A DNA stretch of 63,689 nucleotides from assembly GCA_024226935.1 (NCBI GenBank), contig JAAELK010000076.1, forward strand, positions 1 to 63,689, written 5' to 3'. Shown piece after piece: positions 29,457 to 38,252 of the stretch. A program made the position numbers and the translations under genes. Positions within the stretch are counted from its first letter, which is position 1. Each line of letters begins with the position of its first letter. The notes beneath the pieces are model-generated. The model searched no databases. It was not told the origin of the DNA and saw only the letters and a program-made list of their open reading frames with translations. Origin of the DNA: Desulfobacteraceae bacterium (GTDB lineage Bacteria > Desulfobacterota > Desulfobacteria > Desulfobacterales > Desulfobacteraceae).

Positions 29457-29774
29457 ATGAGCATTCGAAAGCAGTATTTAAAAACCCGCCCAATCTGCAA
29501 GACCACATTCAGGCTTTCCAAACAAGAATCCCGGGATGCAAAACATATTTTTATTGTCGGCGAATTCAATGACTGGAATAAAATCGCAACGCCTATGAAA
29601 TCCCTCAAAAATGGAGATTTTATTGTAACCCTTGACCTTGAAACAGGCAGACAATACCAATTTAGATATTATTTTGACCAGATCGCCTGGGGAAACGATC
29701 CCGAGGCCGATAATTATTCTTACTCTTCCTATGGAGACTGTGAAAATTCTATTGTGAATATACAAGCAACTTAG
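29457..29774 (+). CDS. Stand-alone CBM48 / isoamylase early-set glycogen-binding protein
   Basis: 105 residues covering little more than one CBM48 domain. Hallmarks are TTFRLSKQESRDAKHIFIVG followed by EFNDWN, then LKNGDFIVTLDLETGRQYQFRY and WGNDPEADNYS. These correspond to the glycogen-binding surface of AMPK-beta and isoamylase N-terminal domains. No catalytic domain is attached. It likely binds alpha-glucan and may recruit or regulate the enzymes encoded on both sides (inference). Start ATG 29457 follows agaggcaaag. It precedes the aldolase gene by 38 bp. Confidence 0.85.
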   Translation: MSIRKQYLKTRPICKTTFRLSKQESRDAKHIFIVGEFNDWNKIATPMKSLKNGDFIVTLDLETGRQYQFRYYFDQIAWGNDPEADNYSYSSYGDCENSIVNIQAT

Positions 29775-29812
29775 CTAATAACTCTAACACCCAACAGGCA
29801 AAGGAAAACCCC

Positions 29813-30805
29813 ATGATCAATTACAAAGAGATAGGACTTGTAAACACCCGGTCCATGCTGGAAAAAGCTGTAACCGGCGGATATGCCGTCCCCGCATACA
29901 ATTTTAACAACATGGAGCAACTTCAGGCTATTATTCAGGCCTGTGTGGAGACAAAATCTCCTGTTATTCTTCAAGTTTCTTCCGGGGCCAGAAAATATGC
30001 AAACCAGACCATTTTACGATATTTAGCCCAGGGAGCGGTTGAATATGCAAAGGAGTTGGGGGGAAATATTCCCATCGCACTTCACCTGGACCATGGAGAT
30101 ACCTTTGATCTATGCAAAAGCTGTATCGAGATGGGATTTTCTTCAGTTATGATTGATGGCTCCCACCATGGATACGAACAAAACATTGAACTAACCGCCA
30201 TGGTAGTTCAATTTGCCCACCAACATGATATAACGGTTGAAGGGGAATTGGGTGTACTTGCCGGTGTTGAAGATGATGTATCTGCAGAAAAATCCACCTA
30301 CACCAACCCCTCACAGGTGGAAGACTTTGTAAAACGAACAGGTGTTGATTCCCTGGCCATATCCATCGGTACTTCCCACGGAGCCAACAAATTTACCCCC
30401 GGACAATGTACGAAAAATGAAAAAGGCAACCTGGTACCTCCCCCCCTGAAATTTGAAATCCTCCAGGAAATTGAAAAAAGACTGATCAATTTTCCCATTG
30501 TACTCCACGGTTCCTCATCGGTACCGGAAAAAGAAGTGATGTGCATCAATAAATATGGTGGAAATCTTGACAATGCCATCGGAATTCCTGAGGAACAGCT
30601 CAGAAAAGCGGCTGCATTATCGGTAAGCAAGATTAATATCGATTCAGACGGCAGACTGGCCATGACCGCAGCCATCAGAAAAGTCTTTTTTGAATCCCCC
30701 GGGCAATTTGATCCCAGAAAATACCTGGGACCTGCCAGGGATTCATTAAAACAGCTTTATATACACAAAAACATCCATGTTCTGGGGTCAGCAGGAAAAG
30801 CATAA
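29813..30805 (+). CDS. Class II fructose-bisphosphate aldolase
   Basis: 330 residues. Class II aldolase motifs are visible: FNNMEQLQAII, ALHLDHGDT with the zinc-binding His and catalytic Asp, VMIDGSHHGYEQNI, VEGELGVLAGVEDD, and late LHGSSSVP and SKINIDSDGRLAMT. It cleaves or forms fructose-1,6-bisphosphate. Its position between a glycogen-binding protein and a glycogen phosphorylase suggests coordinated flow from polyglucose into glycolysis or back. Start ATG 29813 follows aaagg. Confidence 0.93.
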   Translation: MINYKEIGLVNTRSMLEKAVTGGYAVPAYNFNNMEQLQAIIQACVETKSPVILQVSSGARKYANQTILRYLAQGAVEYAKELGGNIPIALHLDHGDTFDLCKSCIEMGFSSVMIDGSHHGYEQNIELTAMVVQFAHQHDITVEGELGVLAGVEDDVSAEKSTYTNPSQVEDFVKRTGVDSLAISIGTSHGANKFTPGQCTKNEKGNLVPPPLKFEILQEIEKRLINFPIVLHGSSSVPEKEVMCINKYGGNLDNAIGIPEEQLRKAAALSVSKINIDSDGRLAMTAAIRKVFFESPGQFDPRKYLGPARDSLKQLYIHKNIHVLGSAGKA

Positions 30806-30832
30806 AATAATTTTTTAGGAAAAGGGTTCACC

Positions 30833-33319
30833 ATGGATCAAACATATACTCCCAATAAAGACCTGGACAAACAAAAGATAGGCATAATATCCGAGGCGGA
30901 TCAATTAAAACAAGAAATTTACCATAATATTCGATTCAATCTTGGCCTTGATCCAAAAGAGATGAACCGGTACACCTGTTTTATGGGCCTTGCCTATAGT
31001 ATAAAAAATCGACTGATTCACCAATGGATCGACACCCAAAAATACTGCAGGGACAATTTACCCAAACGCGTATTTTATCTTTCCCTGGAATTTTTACCGG
31101 GAAGATTCTTAAAAAATTATCTAATCTCCTTGGGGATAGAAGACCTGGCCCGGGATGTTTTATCCGATTTTGGTTTTGATCTAGGAGCTCTTGAAGAAGA
31201 AGAATGGGATCCGGGACTTGGAAACGGAGGCTTAGGAAGGCTCGCTTCCTGCTATATGGATTCCATCGCCCGGCTGAGATTACCCGGTTATGGATATGGC
31301 ATCCGCTATGATTTCGGGATCTTTTATCAAATCCTGAAGGATGGATATCAACAAGAAAAAAGCGACAACTGGATGCGACGGGGAAATCCCTGGGAAACCC
31401 TCCGCTTTGAAAATGTTCACAGAATACATTTCTACGGCAAGTCTGAATCCTACACGGATATTCACGGAAACAAAAGATTTCGCTGGGTGAACACGGAAGA
31501 TGTCATGGCCATGGCATGTGATATCATGGTCCCGGGCATTAAGGACGAGTTTGTCACTAACATGAGACTATGGACCGCCACCTCCAGCCGGGAATTTAAC
31601 CTGGAATTTTTCAACAAGGGAGACTATATCGGTGCCGCAGAAGCAAAAATTTTAAGCGAATCCATTTCCAAGGTTCTCTATCCCAATGATGCCATCGAAA
31701 AAGGCCGCGAACTAAGGCTCAAACAGCAGTATTTTTTTGTTTCTGCCACATTGCAGGATATCATCTCACAATACCTGGACGATCACCAATCCTTTGATGC
31801 GTTTTCCGACTGGGCCGCCATTCAACTCAATGACACCCATCCCTCCATTGCCATTCCAGAACTAATGCGCCAACTCATGGATGAATATGGACTTACCTGG
31901 GATGAATCCTGGGCCATTTGTGAAAAAACCTTTGCTTACACCAACCATACTGTACTGCCCGAAGCCCTGGAGACATGGCCGGTGGATCTATTCAGCAAAC
32001 TCTTACCCAGACATCTGGAAATCATTTATGAAATCAATAGATGTTTTCTTAATAATTTAACAAAATTATACCCCCATGATCCGGATCTATCAACCAAGCT
32101 GTCAATAATTGTGGAGGGAGATGAAAAACGAATCAGAATGGCACATCTGGCCATCATATGCAGCCATACAGTCAACGGAGTTGCAGCATTACATTCCACT
32201 ATCTTAAAGACAAGTCTTTTCAAGGATTTTAACCGAATATATCCCGGACGGATAAGAAACGTAACCAATGGGATCACTCCCAGGCGATGGCTGTATCAAT
32301 CAAACCCCAGACTTTCAAAACTTATCACCGCGGCCATCGGCCCTGACTGGATATCCGATCTGGACCACCTTAAACATCTAATTGCCTATGCTACCGACGA
32401 ATCATTCCAATCCCAATGGAGAGAAGTGAAGCTTGCAAACAAAAAACAGCTGGCCAGATATACATTAAGAAAAACCGGATTAGGAGTAAATCCCCGCACT
32501 CTCTTTGATATCCATGCCAAAAGAATGCATGAATACAAACGTCAACTTCTAAATATTCTCCATGTGATCCAATTGTATAATCAAATCCGGGAAAATCCTG
32601 GGTCCCAAGACATTGCCCGCAGTTTTTTCTTTGCCGGCAAGGCTGCTCCTGGCTATGCCCAGGCAAAATTGATCATCAAACTGATCACTTCGGTATCCCG
32701 GACCATCAATCAAGATCCTTTGGCCAGGGGAAAACTGAGTATCATTTTTCTACCCAATTACTGCATTTCCCAGGCAGAAAAGCTCATTCCGGCAGCTGAT
32801 ATTTCCGAACAGATTTCCACAGCCGGCCTTGAAGCATCGGGCACAGGCAATATGAAGTTTGCATTGAACGGCGCATTAACCATAGGAACTCTGGATGGAG
32901 CCAACGTGGAGATCATGGAAGAAGTCGGCAAAGAAAATATCTTTATCTTCGGACTAAAAGCCGACGAAGTTGTAAAAAAAAGACAAGAAGGATATGACCC
33001 CAAAAAATACTATGAAGAAAATCAGGATCTCAAAAAGATTATTGATATGATTGATTCAGGATTTTTTTCCCCAAAAAAACCTGACCTTTTTAGACCCATT
33101 GTCCAATCCCTTGTGGATCAGGGAGATTATTATCTGGTCCTGGCAGATTTTGCAGACTATGTAAAAGCCCAGCAAGCAGTTGCAAAGGCCTATCAGGATC
33201 AGAACAAATGGACACAGATGTCTATCCTGAATACAGCCAATATGGGAAAATTTTCCAGTGACAGGGCGGTTCAAGAATATGCCAAAGATATCTGGAAAAC
33301 AGACTCCCTTCCCGAATAG
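30833..33319 (+). CDS. glgP: Glycogen/maltodextrin phosphorylase, classical GT35 type
   Basis: 828 residues of the TIGR02093 phosphorylase type. Visible are FYLSLEFLPGRFLKN near the N-terminus, LGNGGLGRLASCYMDS, RRGNPWE, WAAIQLNDTHPSIAIPELMR, NGITPRRWL, RMHEYKRQLLN and the PLP/phosphate region EASGTGNMKFALNGALTIGT. It releases glucose-1-phosphate from alpha-1,4-glucan. It lies 27 bp after the aldolase with its own aggaaaagg site. With the DUF3417-type enzyme it makes two non-homologous-length phosphorylases in one island. Confidence 0.93.
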   Translation: MDQTYTPNKDLDKQKIGIISEADQLKQEIYHNIRFNLGLDPKEMNRYTCFMGLAYSIKNRLIHQWIDTQKYCRDNLPKRVFYLSLEFLPGRFLKNYLISLGIEDLARDVLSDFGFDLGALEEEEWDPGLGNGGLGRLASCYMDSIARLRLPGYGYGIRYDFGIFYQILKDGYQQEKSDNWMRRGNPWETLRFENVHRIHFYGKSESYTDIHGNKRFRWVNTEDVMAMACDIMVPGIKDEFVTNMRLWTATSSREFNLEFFNKGDYIGAAEAKILSESISKVLYPNDAIEKGRELRLKQQYFFVSATLQDIISQYLDDHQSFDAFSDWAAIQLNDTHPSIAIPELMRQLMDEYGLTWDESWAICEKTFAYTNHTVLPEALETWPVDLFSKLLPRHLEIIYEINRCFLNNLTKLYPHDPDLSTKLSIIVEGDEKRIRMAHLAIICSHTVNGVAALHSTILKTSLFKDFNRIYPGRIRNVTNGITPRRWLYQSNPRLSKLITAAIGPDWISDLDHLKHLIAYATDESFQSQWREVKLANKKQLARYTLRKTGLGVNPRTLFDIHAKRMHEYKRQLLNILHVIQLYNQIRENPGSQDIARSFFFAGKAAPGYAQAKLIIKLITSVSRTINQDPLARGKLSIIFLPNYCISQAEKLIPAADISEQISTAGLEASGTGNMKFALNGALTIGTLDGANVEIMEEVGKENIFIFGLKADEVVKKRQEGYDPKKYYEENQDLKKIIDMIDSGFFSPKKPDLFRPIVQSLVDQGDYYLVLADFADYVKAQQAVAKAYQDQNKWTQMSILNTANMGKFSSDRAVQEYAKDIWKTDSLPE

Positions 33320-33346
33320 CACAAACCATAGCGACACGGAGGATTG

Positions 33347-34609
33347 ATGAACACAAAAAAAAGTAATAACAACCTGATTCCGGCAATTTTCACAAGACTG
33401 CCCATATTCGACATCAAAAAAAATCTCTGGGGATATGAACTTATCTATTATTCTGCCGATGGAGGACGACTCCTCCATCCCAGTACAGGAGATGAAATCA
33501 CGGCAAATCTGATATCAGGTACTGCCCTGGTACTTGAACAGACAATGGACAAGGAAAATAAAATAATGGTCAGCTTTTCCCGGAAGAATCTTTTGGAATT
33601 TCTTCCCTATACCCTTCCGCCGGGCCGAAGCGCTGTTAAAATCACAGATCCAGACAAACTATCTGAGTCTCATCTTCAAGCACTAGGTCGACTCAAACAG
33701 GATGGCTACCAGATAACAGTAAACTGGATTGAAGATCACAAAGCCTTCCAGACTCTTTTTAATCCCAGCGATATTATATATATGGATATTTCCAACCGAG
33801 TGCTACCCGAACTGATAGATATCTGTAAACAAGCTAATTCCTATAATTCCATGATGCTGGCCCATCGTGTGAATAACCAAACCGAATTTGAGATCTGCTC
33901 CAGGGCTGGATTTTCTTTTTTCCAGGGTTCTTTTTTCAAAAAATCCGGGGAAATTTCATCTAAAAAAATATCCTTCGGAACCATTTCCAAATTTCAATTG
34001 ATAAAAGTAATAGAGGCAAAATCTCCTGATTTTTTAACAATTGCAGCTACCATTCAGGCCGATGCCGCCATCAGCACCCGCCTGCTTTCCTATCTCAATA
34101 GTGCCCCATTCGGATTTAAAAAGAAACTATATTCCATCAAAGATGCTATTACCACACTGGGATGGCACAATTTAAAACCATGGATCAGAGTAGCTCTCCT
34201 TGCCGAAGTATCGGAAAACCAGCATGCATCAGAACTGATCTTTCTTTCTGCACAAAGGGGAAAATTTCTGGAACAGGTTGGTCTATCCCACGATTTCTGG
34301 GGTTTTGAACCAGATACACTCTTCTTGCTGGGCACATTCTCTTTTTTGGACACATTACTGAACCAACCCATGACAAAGGTAATAAAACATCTTCCCCTGA
34401 CCGACAAACTCAAGGGAGCACTTTGTATGTCAGATAATAATGAATATGTTCCTCTTTTAAAACTGGCCAGATATTTTGAGGAAGCTGCATTTGAGCAGAG
34501 CAATACCATGATCAACCAATTGGGTCTTGACACAATAAAAACAAACCAGGCCTATTGTAGCGCCATAAACTGGGCCAATCCCCTGAACCAAATGCAATTA
34601 AAAAATTAA
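33347..34609 (+). CDS. YuxH-type protein with degenerate EAL and HDOD domains
   Basis: 420 residues from ATG 33347 after cggagg. Residues about 15-200 resemble an EAL domain in outline (IFDIKKNLWGYELIY at the EAL position, RAGFSFFQGSFF near its end). The EAL motif itself is replaced by YEL, so phosphodiesterase activity is unlikely. Residues about 205-405 form an HDOD domain. YuxH proteins are c-di-GMP-related signal proteins. It sits just after the glycogen phosphorylase, possibly in the same transcript. Its stop codon touches a partial copy of the palindromic repeat described at 55958-56102. Confidence 0.82.
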   Translation: MNTKKSNNNLIPAIFTRLPIFDIKKNLWGYELIYYSADGGRLLHPSTGDEITANLISGTALVLEQTMDKENKIMVSFSRKNLLEFLPYTLPPGRSAVKITDPDKLSESHLQALGRLKQDGYQITVNWIEDHKAFQTLFNPSDIIYMDISNRVLPELIDICKQANSYNSMMLAHRVNNQTEFEICSRAGFSFFQGSFFKKSGEISSKKISFGTISKFQLIKVIEAKSPDFLTIAATIQADAAISTRLLSYLNSAPFGFKKKLYSIKDAITTLGWHNLKPWIRVALLAEVSENQHASELIFLSAQRGKFLEQVGLSHDFWGFEPDTLFLLGTFSFLDTLLNQPMTKVIKHLPLTDKLKGALCMSDNNEYVPLLKLARYFEEAAFEQSNTMINQLGLDTIKTNQAYCSAINWANPLNQMQLKN

Positions 34610-34666
34610 ATAGTGCTTGAACGAAAACTCACCCATCTGCCGCGTTGCTGCAAAAATTTGAATTCA
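34608..34666 (-). repeat. Half copy of the palindromic MITE-like repeat
   Basis: The sequence beginning AAATAGTGCTTGAACG matches, in reverse complement, the right half of the full repeat at 55958-56102 for about 55 bases. It then loses similarity after tttgaattcat. It carries one terminal inverted repeat and no partner, so it is a truncated copy located between the YuxH-type gene and mnmG. Confidence 0.85.
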
Positions 34667-34793
34667 TTTACCTTAAAACCGATAAAAATTATGGATAACA
34701 TCTATGTCATATGATATCTCATGCTTTGGGATATCTACCTGCATTTAATGCCTGCTGGATCTTGACCAAATTAACAACAAATTCTATACTGCA

Positions 34794-36683
34794 ATGATTA
34801 TGAATTTTTATAAAAAAAACTATGATATTATCGTAATCGGTGCCGGACATGCCGGTTGTGAAGCGGCACTTGCCGCAGCAAGGATGGGATGCACCACCCT
34901 TTTACTGACCATAGACATGGATAAAATTGCGGCCATGCCCTGTAGTCCTTCCATCGGCGGCATGGCCAAGGGGCAGCTGGTAAAGGAAATTGATGCCCTG
35001 GGAGGGCAAATGGCCAAAGCTTCCGATGCCTCGGCCATCCAATATAGGACCCTGAATACCCGGAAAGGCCCTGCTGTTCATTCTACCAGGACTCAAAACG
35101 ATAAGGTCATATATTCAAAACAGATGAAATCTGTGCTTGAAAAAACCCCTGGTCTTGACTTAAAACAGGCCATGGTGGAAAGCCTCATCCTGGAAGACAA
35201 CCAGGTAAAGGGCATCATCGACCAGACCGGGTTTGAATACGAGGCTGTGTCTGTAGTCATAACCACTGGGACCTTTTTACAGGGCATGGTTCATATCGGA
35301 GCCAGCAGAATAGAAGCCGGCAGAACCGGAGAATTTGCATCCATCGGTTTGGCCAGGAACCTGGCTGAACTCGACCTTAACATGGGACGAATGAAAACCG
35401 GTACACCACCAAGACTCCATGCAGACAGCATCGATTTTTCCCAATTTGACATCCATGGAGCCGACACCATTCCCAAACCCTTTTCCTTTTCCACCCGGAA
35501 AATCAGCAATCCCATGCTGCCAAGTTTCATGGGAAATACAAACCCCGGCACCCATGAGATCATCCGACAAAACTTGAAACACTCAGCCCTCTACGGTGGA
35601 CATATCAAAGGAAAATCTGCCAGATATTGTCCCTCCTTTGAAGATAAAATTGTAAAATTTCCGGACAGGGAAAGTCACCATGTCATCCTGGAATATGAAG
35701 GACTTGACTCCAAGGAGATTTATGCATCAGGACTTGGTAACAGCATGCCCCTTGAAATCCAGTACCAAATCGTAAGATCGGTACGAGGTCTGGAGCAGGC
35801 ACAAATCATGAGACCTGCCTATGCCATTGAATATGACTATGTCAATCCCCTGGAACTCACCCCGGGCCTGGAAGTAAAAAGAACTCCCGGCCTTTTTCTG
35901 GCGGGTCAAATCAACGGAACCTCCGGCTATGAAGAAGCAGGAGCCCAGGGATTATGGGCTGGAGTCAATGCTGCCTGTAGGGTGCAAAAAAGAGAACCCT
36001 TTGTTCTGGACAGATCCCAGGCCTATATGGGAGTCATGGTGGATGATCTTGTAACCAGGGGAACCCAGGAGCCCTATAGAATGTTTACCTCCCGGGCAGA
36101 ATACCGCCTTTTGCTACGGGAAGACAACGCCGACCTGAGACTATCACAAATAGGCTATGATTACGGATTGATCGACAAAGAACAACTGGATTTGTGCAAA
36201 GAGATACTATTCCAAACAAAAAAAGAAATTACCCGGGTTAAAACCACCGTAATCAAGCCTGACAAAGCGGTCAATACATTTCTTGCCGACCACAAGACCA
36301 ATCCCATCACAACAGGCATTAAACTTGAACAATTATTAAAACGGGCCCAACTCACTTATGAAGCCTTAAAACAGATTTCACCTCCCCAGAACCCCATCAA
36401 AAAGCGGGCCCAGAACCAGGTGGAAATCGAAATAAAATACGAAGGATATATCCAGCGCCAACTCAATGAAATCAAAAAGTTCAAAGACCTGGAAAAGATA
36501 AGAATCCCCATGAATTTTGATTATACCCATATCCATGGTCTTTCAAATGAACTCAGGGAAAAGCTTGGCCTCATACAGCCCAAATCCCTTGGACAGGCTT
36601 CCCGAACCGACGGCATAACACCGGCGGCTATTTCAGTTTTAATGGTGGCTATCTCAGCCTACCAAAAAAACAAAGAATCTTGA
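34794..36683 (+). CDS. mnmG: tRNA uridine-34 carboxymethylaminomethyl-modifying enzyme MnmG
   Basis: 629 residues. N-terminal FAD-binding VIGAGHAGCEAALAAARMG, then MPCSPSIGGMAKGQLVKEID and TRKGPAVHSTRTQNDK. The central AGQINGTSGYEEAGAQG and MFTSRAEYRLLLREDNAD, and a C-terminal helical domain with ALKQISP and IPMNFDYTHIHGLS, are typical of MnmG/GidA. With MnmE it installs the cmnm5 group on wobble uridines. Two ATGs (34794, 34800) compete and neither has a clear ribosome site. mnmE is not in the window. Confidence 0.95.
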   Translation: MIMNFYKKNYDIIVIGAGHAGCEAALAAARMGCTTLLLTIDMDKIAAMPCSPSIGGMAKGQLVKEIDALGGQMAKASDASAIQYRTLNTRKGPAVHSTRTQNDKVIYSKQMKSVLEKTPGLDLKQAMVESLILEDNQVKGIIDQTGFEYEAVSVVITTGTFLQGMVHIGASRIEAGRTGEFASIGLARNLAELDLNMGRMKTGTPPRLHADSIDFSQFDIHGADTIPKPFSFSTRKISNPMLPSFMGNTNPGTHEIIRQNLKHSALYGGHIKGKSARYCPSFEDKIVKFPDRESHHVILEYEGLDSKEIYASGLGNSMPLEIQYQIVRSVRGLEQAQIMRPAYAIEYDYVNPLELTPGLEVKRTPGLFLAGQINGTSGYEEAGAQGLWAGVNAACRVQKREPFVLDRSQAYMGVMVDDLVTRGTQEPYRMFTSRAEYRLLLREDNADLRLSQIGYDYGLIDKEQLDLCKEILFQTKKEITRVKTTVIKPDKAVNTFLADHKTNPITTGIKLEQLLKRAQLTYEALKQISPPQNPIKKRAQNQVEIEIKYEGYIQRQLNEIKKFKDLEKIRIPMNFDYTHIHGLSNELREKLGLIQPKSLGQASRTDGITPAAISVLMVAISAYQKNKES

Positions 36684-36760
36684 CTTGAGCTGGTTGACGC
36701 TTATTATTTAGCTCACAAACATCTTAAATATTTGAATTTAGTAAACATAAGGAAGACGAT

Positions 36761-37711
36761 ATGGCCGACGACTATTACAGCATACTGGGTATAAGTAAAA
36801 CAGCAAGTGCTGCTGAAATAAAAAAAGCATATAGAAAGCTTGCATTAAAATACCATCCGGATAAAACCCAGGGTAACAAAGCCCTTGAGGACAAATTTAA
36901 AAAAATCAGTGAGGCTTACGCAGTATTAAGTGATACTGAAAAACGGAACCAGTATGACACTTACGGATCTGCTGATTTTCAGCAGCGTTTTTCCCAGGAG
37001 GATATTTTCAGGAACTTTGATATGGGAGATATCTTAAAGGAATTTGGTTTTGGCGGAGGCCGTGGAGGTGGGGGTGGGTTTAAATCAACCTTTGGGCAGG
37101 CAGGTTCCAGGGGCGGATTCTCCGGTATGGGGGGAAATCCGTTTTCCCAAAGCGCAGGCGGTGGCTGAGGTAGCCGCCAAGCCCCGGTTCGGGGCAAAGA
37201 CCTTGAGTATGAAATACCCCTGAGCGTTGATGAACTCATCAACGGCACAAAAAAAACCATTACCATCAGCCAGGGGGGAACAGCCAAGGCCATTGAGGTT
37301 AAAATACCCAAAGGGCTGACCAAGGGAAAGAAGATCCGCCTGACCGGAAAAGGAGAAGCAAGCCCCAATGGAGGCCCCACAGGAAACCTGTATATTAAAG
37401 CCAACCCCATCACCCCGGAGGGTCTTACCATTGAGGGCAACGATATTTGCTTTCTCCAACCGGTCAAACTGTCCCAGGCCCTTCTCGGAGACAAAATAGA
37501 AGTAACCACTCCTTCGGGGAAAACCATCAACCTTACCCTTCCCCCGGGAACAAACTCCAAAGCAAAAATGAGAATCCCCAACCATGGAATCCCTAAGATG
37601 AAAGGAAATGGTTGCGGAGATCTCTTCGTTGTGATTAATATAATTATGCCAAAAAAATTAGATGACAAACAAAAAAACCTTATCAAAGAACTTGAAAAGA
37701 CAGGATTATAG
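36761..37711 (+). CDS. DnaJ/CbpA-type co-chaperone with in-frame UGA at codon 136
   Basis: The first 135 codons give a J-domain (residues 4-70, HPD in [10 protein letters not shown]) and a Gly/Phe-rich linker. Then comes UGA (37166-37168). The same frame stays open from 37169 to TAG 37709-37711 and encodes the two DnaJ C-terminal substrate-binding beta-domains: [61 protein letters not shown]. No zinc finger is present, so the type is CbpA/DnaJ-B. The UGA sits in a poly-Gly run, where GGA to TGA is one change. It is followed 12 bases later by a strong hairpin. It could be a nonsense mutation, a sequence error or recoding. Confidence 0.8.
37181..37195 (+). promoter_or_regulatory. Hairpin just downstream of the in-frame UGA in dnaJ
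   Basis: GCCCCG GTT CGGGGC forms a compact 6-bp GC stem. Its loop begins with G about 18 bases after the UGA, within the spacing reported for bacterial SECIS elements. A second hairpin (37160-37178) includes the UGA itself. Because the region encodes Gly-rich linker in GC-rich codons, chance pairing is quite possible. Confidence 0.3.
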
Positions 37712-37716
37712 ATCTG

Positions 37717-38232
37717 ATGCCAGAATTTATCCCCTTGATTTCTGAAGAAGAAATCAAAACCCAGGTCCAGAGAATCGGAGAAGCGATTACAAAAGATTAT
37801 GAAAACTCAGACCTGGTATTGATTGGAATTTTAAAAGGATCCTTCATATTTCTATCGGATCTTACCCGCAAAATATCCATTGATCATGAAATCGACCTGA
37901 TTGGTGCCTCCTCCTACGAAGGGACATCATCCACCGGGAAGATTGTATTCACCAAAAAACCGGACTTAGAACTTGAAGGACGGGACATTCTTCTGGTGGA
38001 AGATATTGTGGACACAGGAAACACCCTGCTGAAAATTGTTGAATTTATCCAACAGCTAAATCCCAGGTCGATCAAAATTTGTTCCCTGATTGACAAACAC
38101 GAACGCAGGAAAACTGAAATTGATGTCAGCTACTCCTGTTTTACACTTGAAAAAGGGTTCATTGTCGGTTATGGACTTGATTACAATGAAAAATACAGGA
38201 ATTTGCCTGCAATATATGATTTGAAATTGTAA
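37717..38232 (+). CDS. hpt: Hypoxanthine phosphoribosyltransferase
   Basis: 171 residues. Purine phosphoribosyltransferase motifs are clear: LIGILKGSFIFLSDL near residue 32, DLIGASSYEGT, and the PRPP-binding LLVEDIVDTGNTL near residue 88. A base-binding KGFIVGYGLDYNEKYRN follows near the end. It salvages hypoxanthine/guanine to IMP/GMP. The start is 5 bp after the dnaJ-like stop, implying that readthrough or at least transcription through dnaJ reaches it. Confidence 0.93.
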   Translation: MPEFIPLISEEEIKTQVQRIGEAITKDYENSDLVLIGILKGSFIFLSDLTRKISIDHEIDLIGASSYEGTSSTGKIVFTKKPDLELEGRDILLVEDIVDTGNTLLKIVEFIQQLNPRSIKICSLIDKHERRKTEIDVSYSCFTLEKGFIVGYGLDYNEKYRNLPAIYDLKL

Positions 38233-38252
38233 GAATAGGAGGGGGAAGCGCA

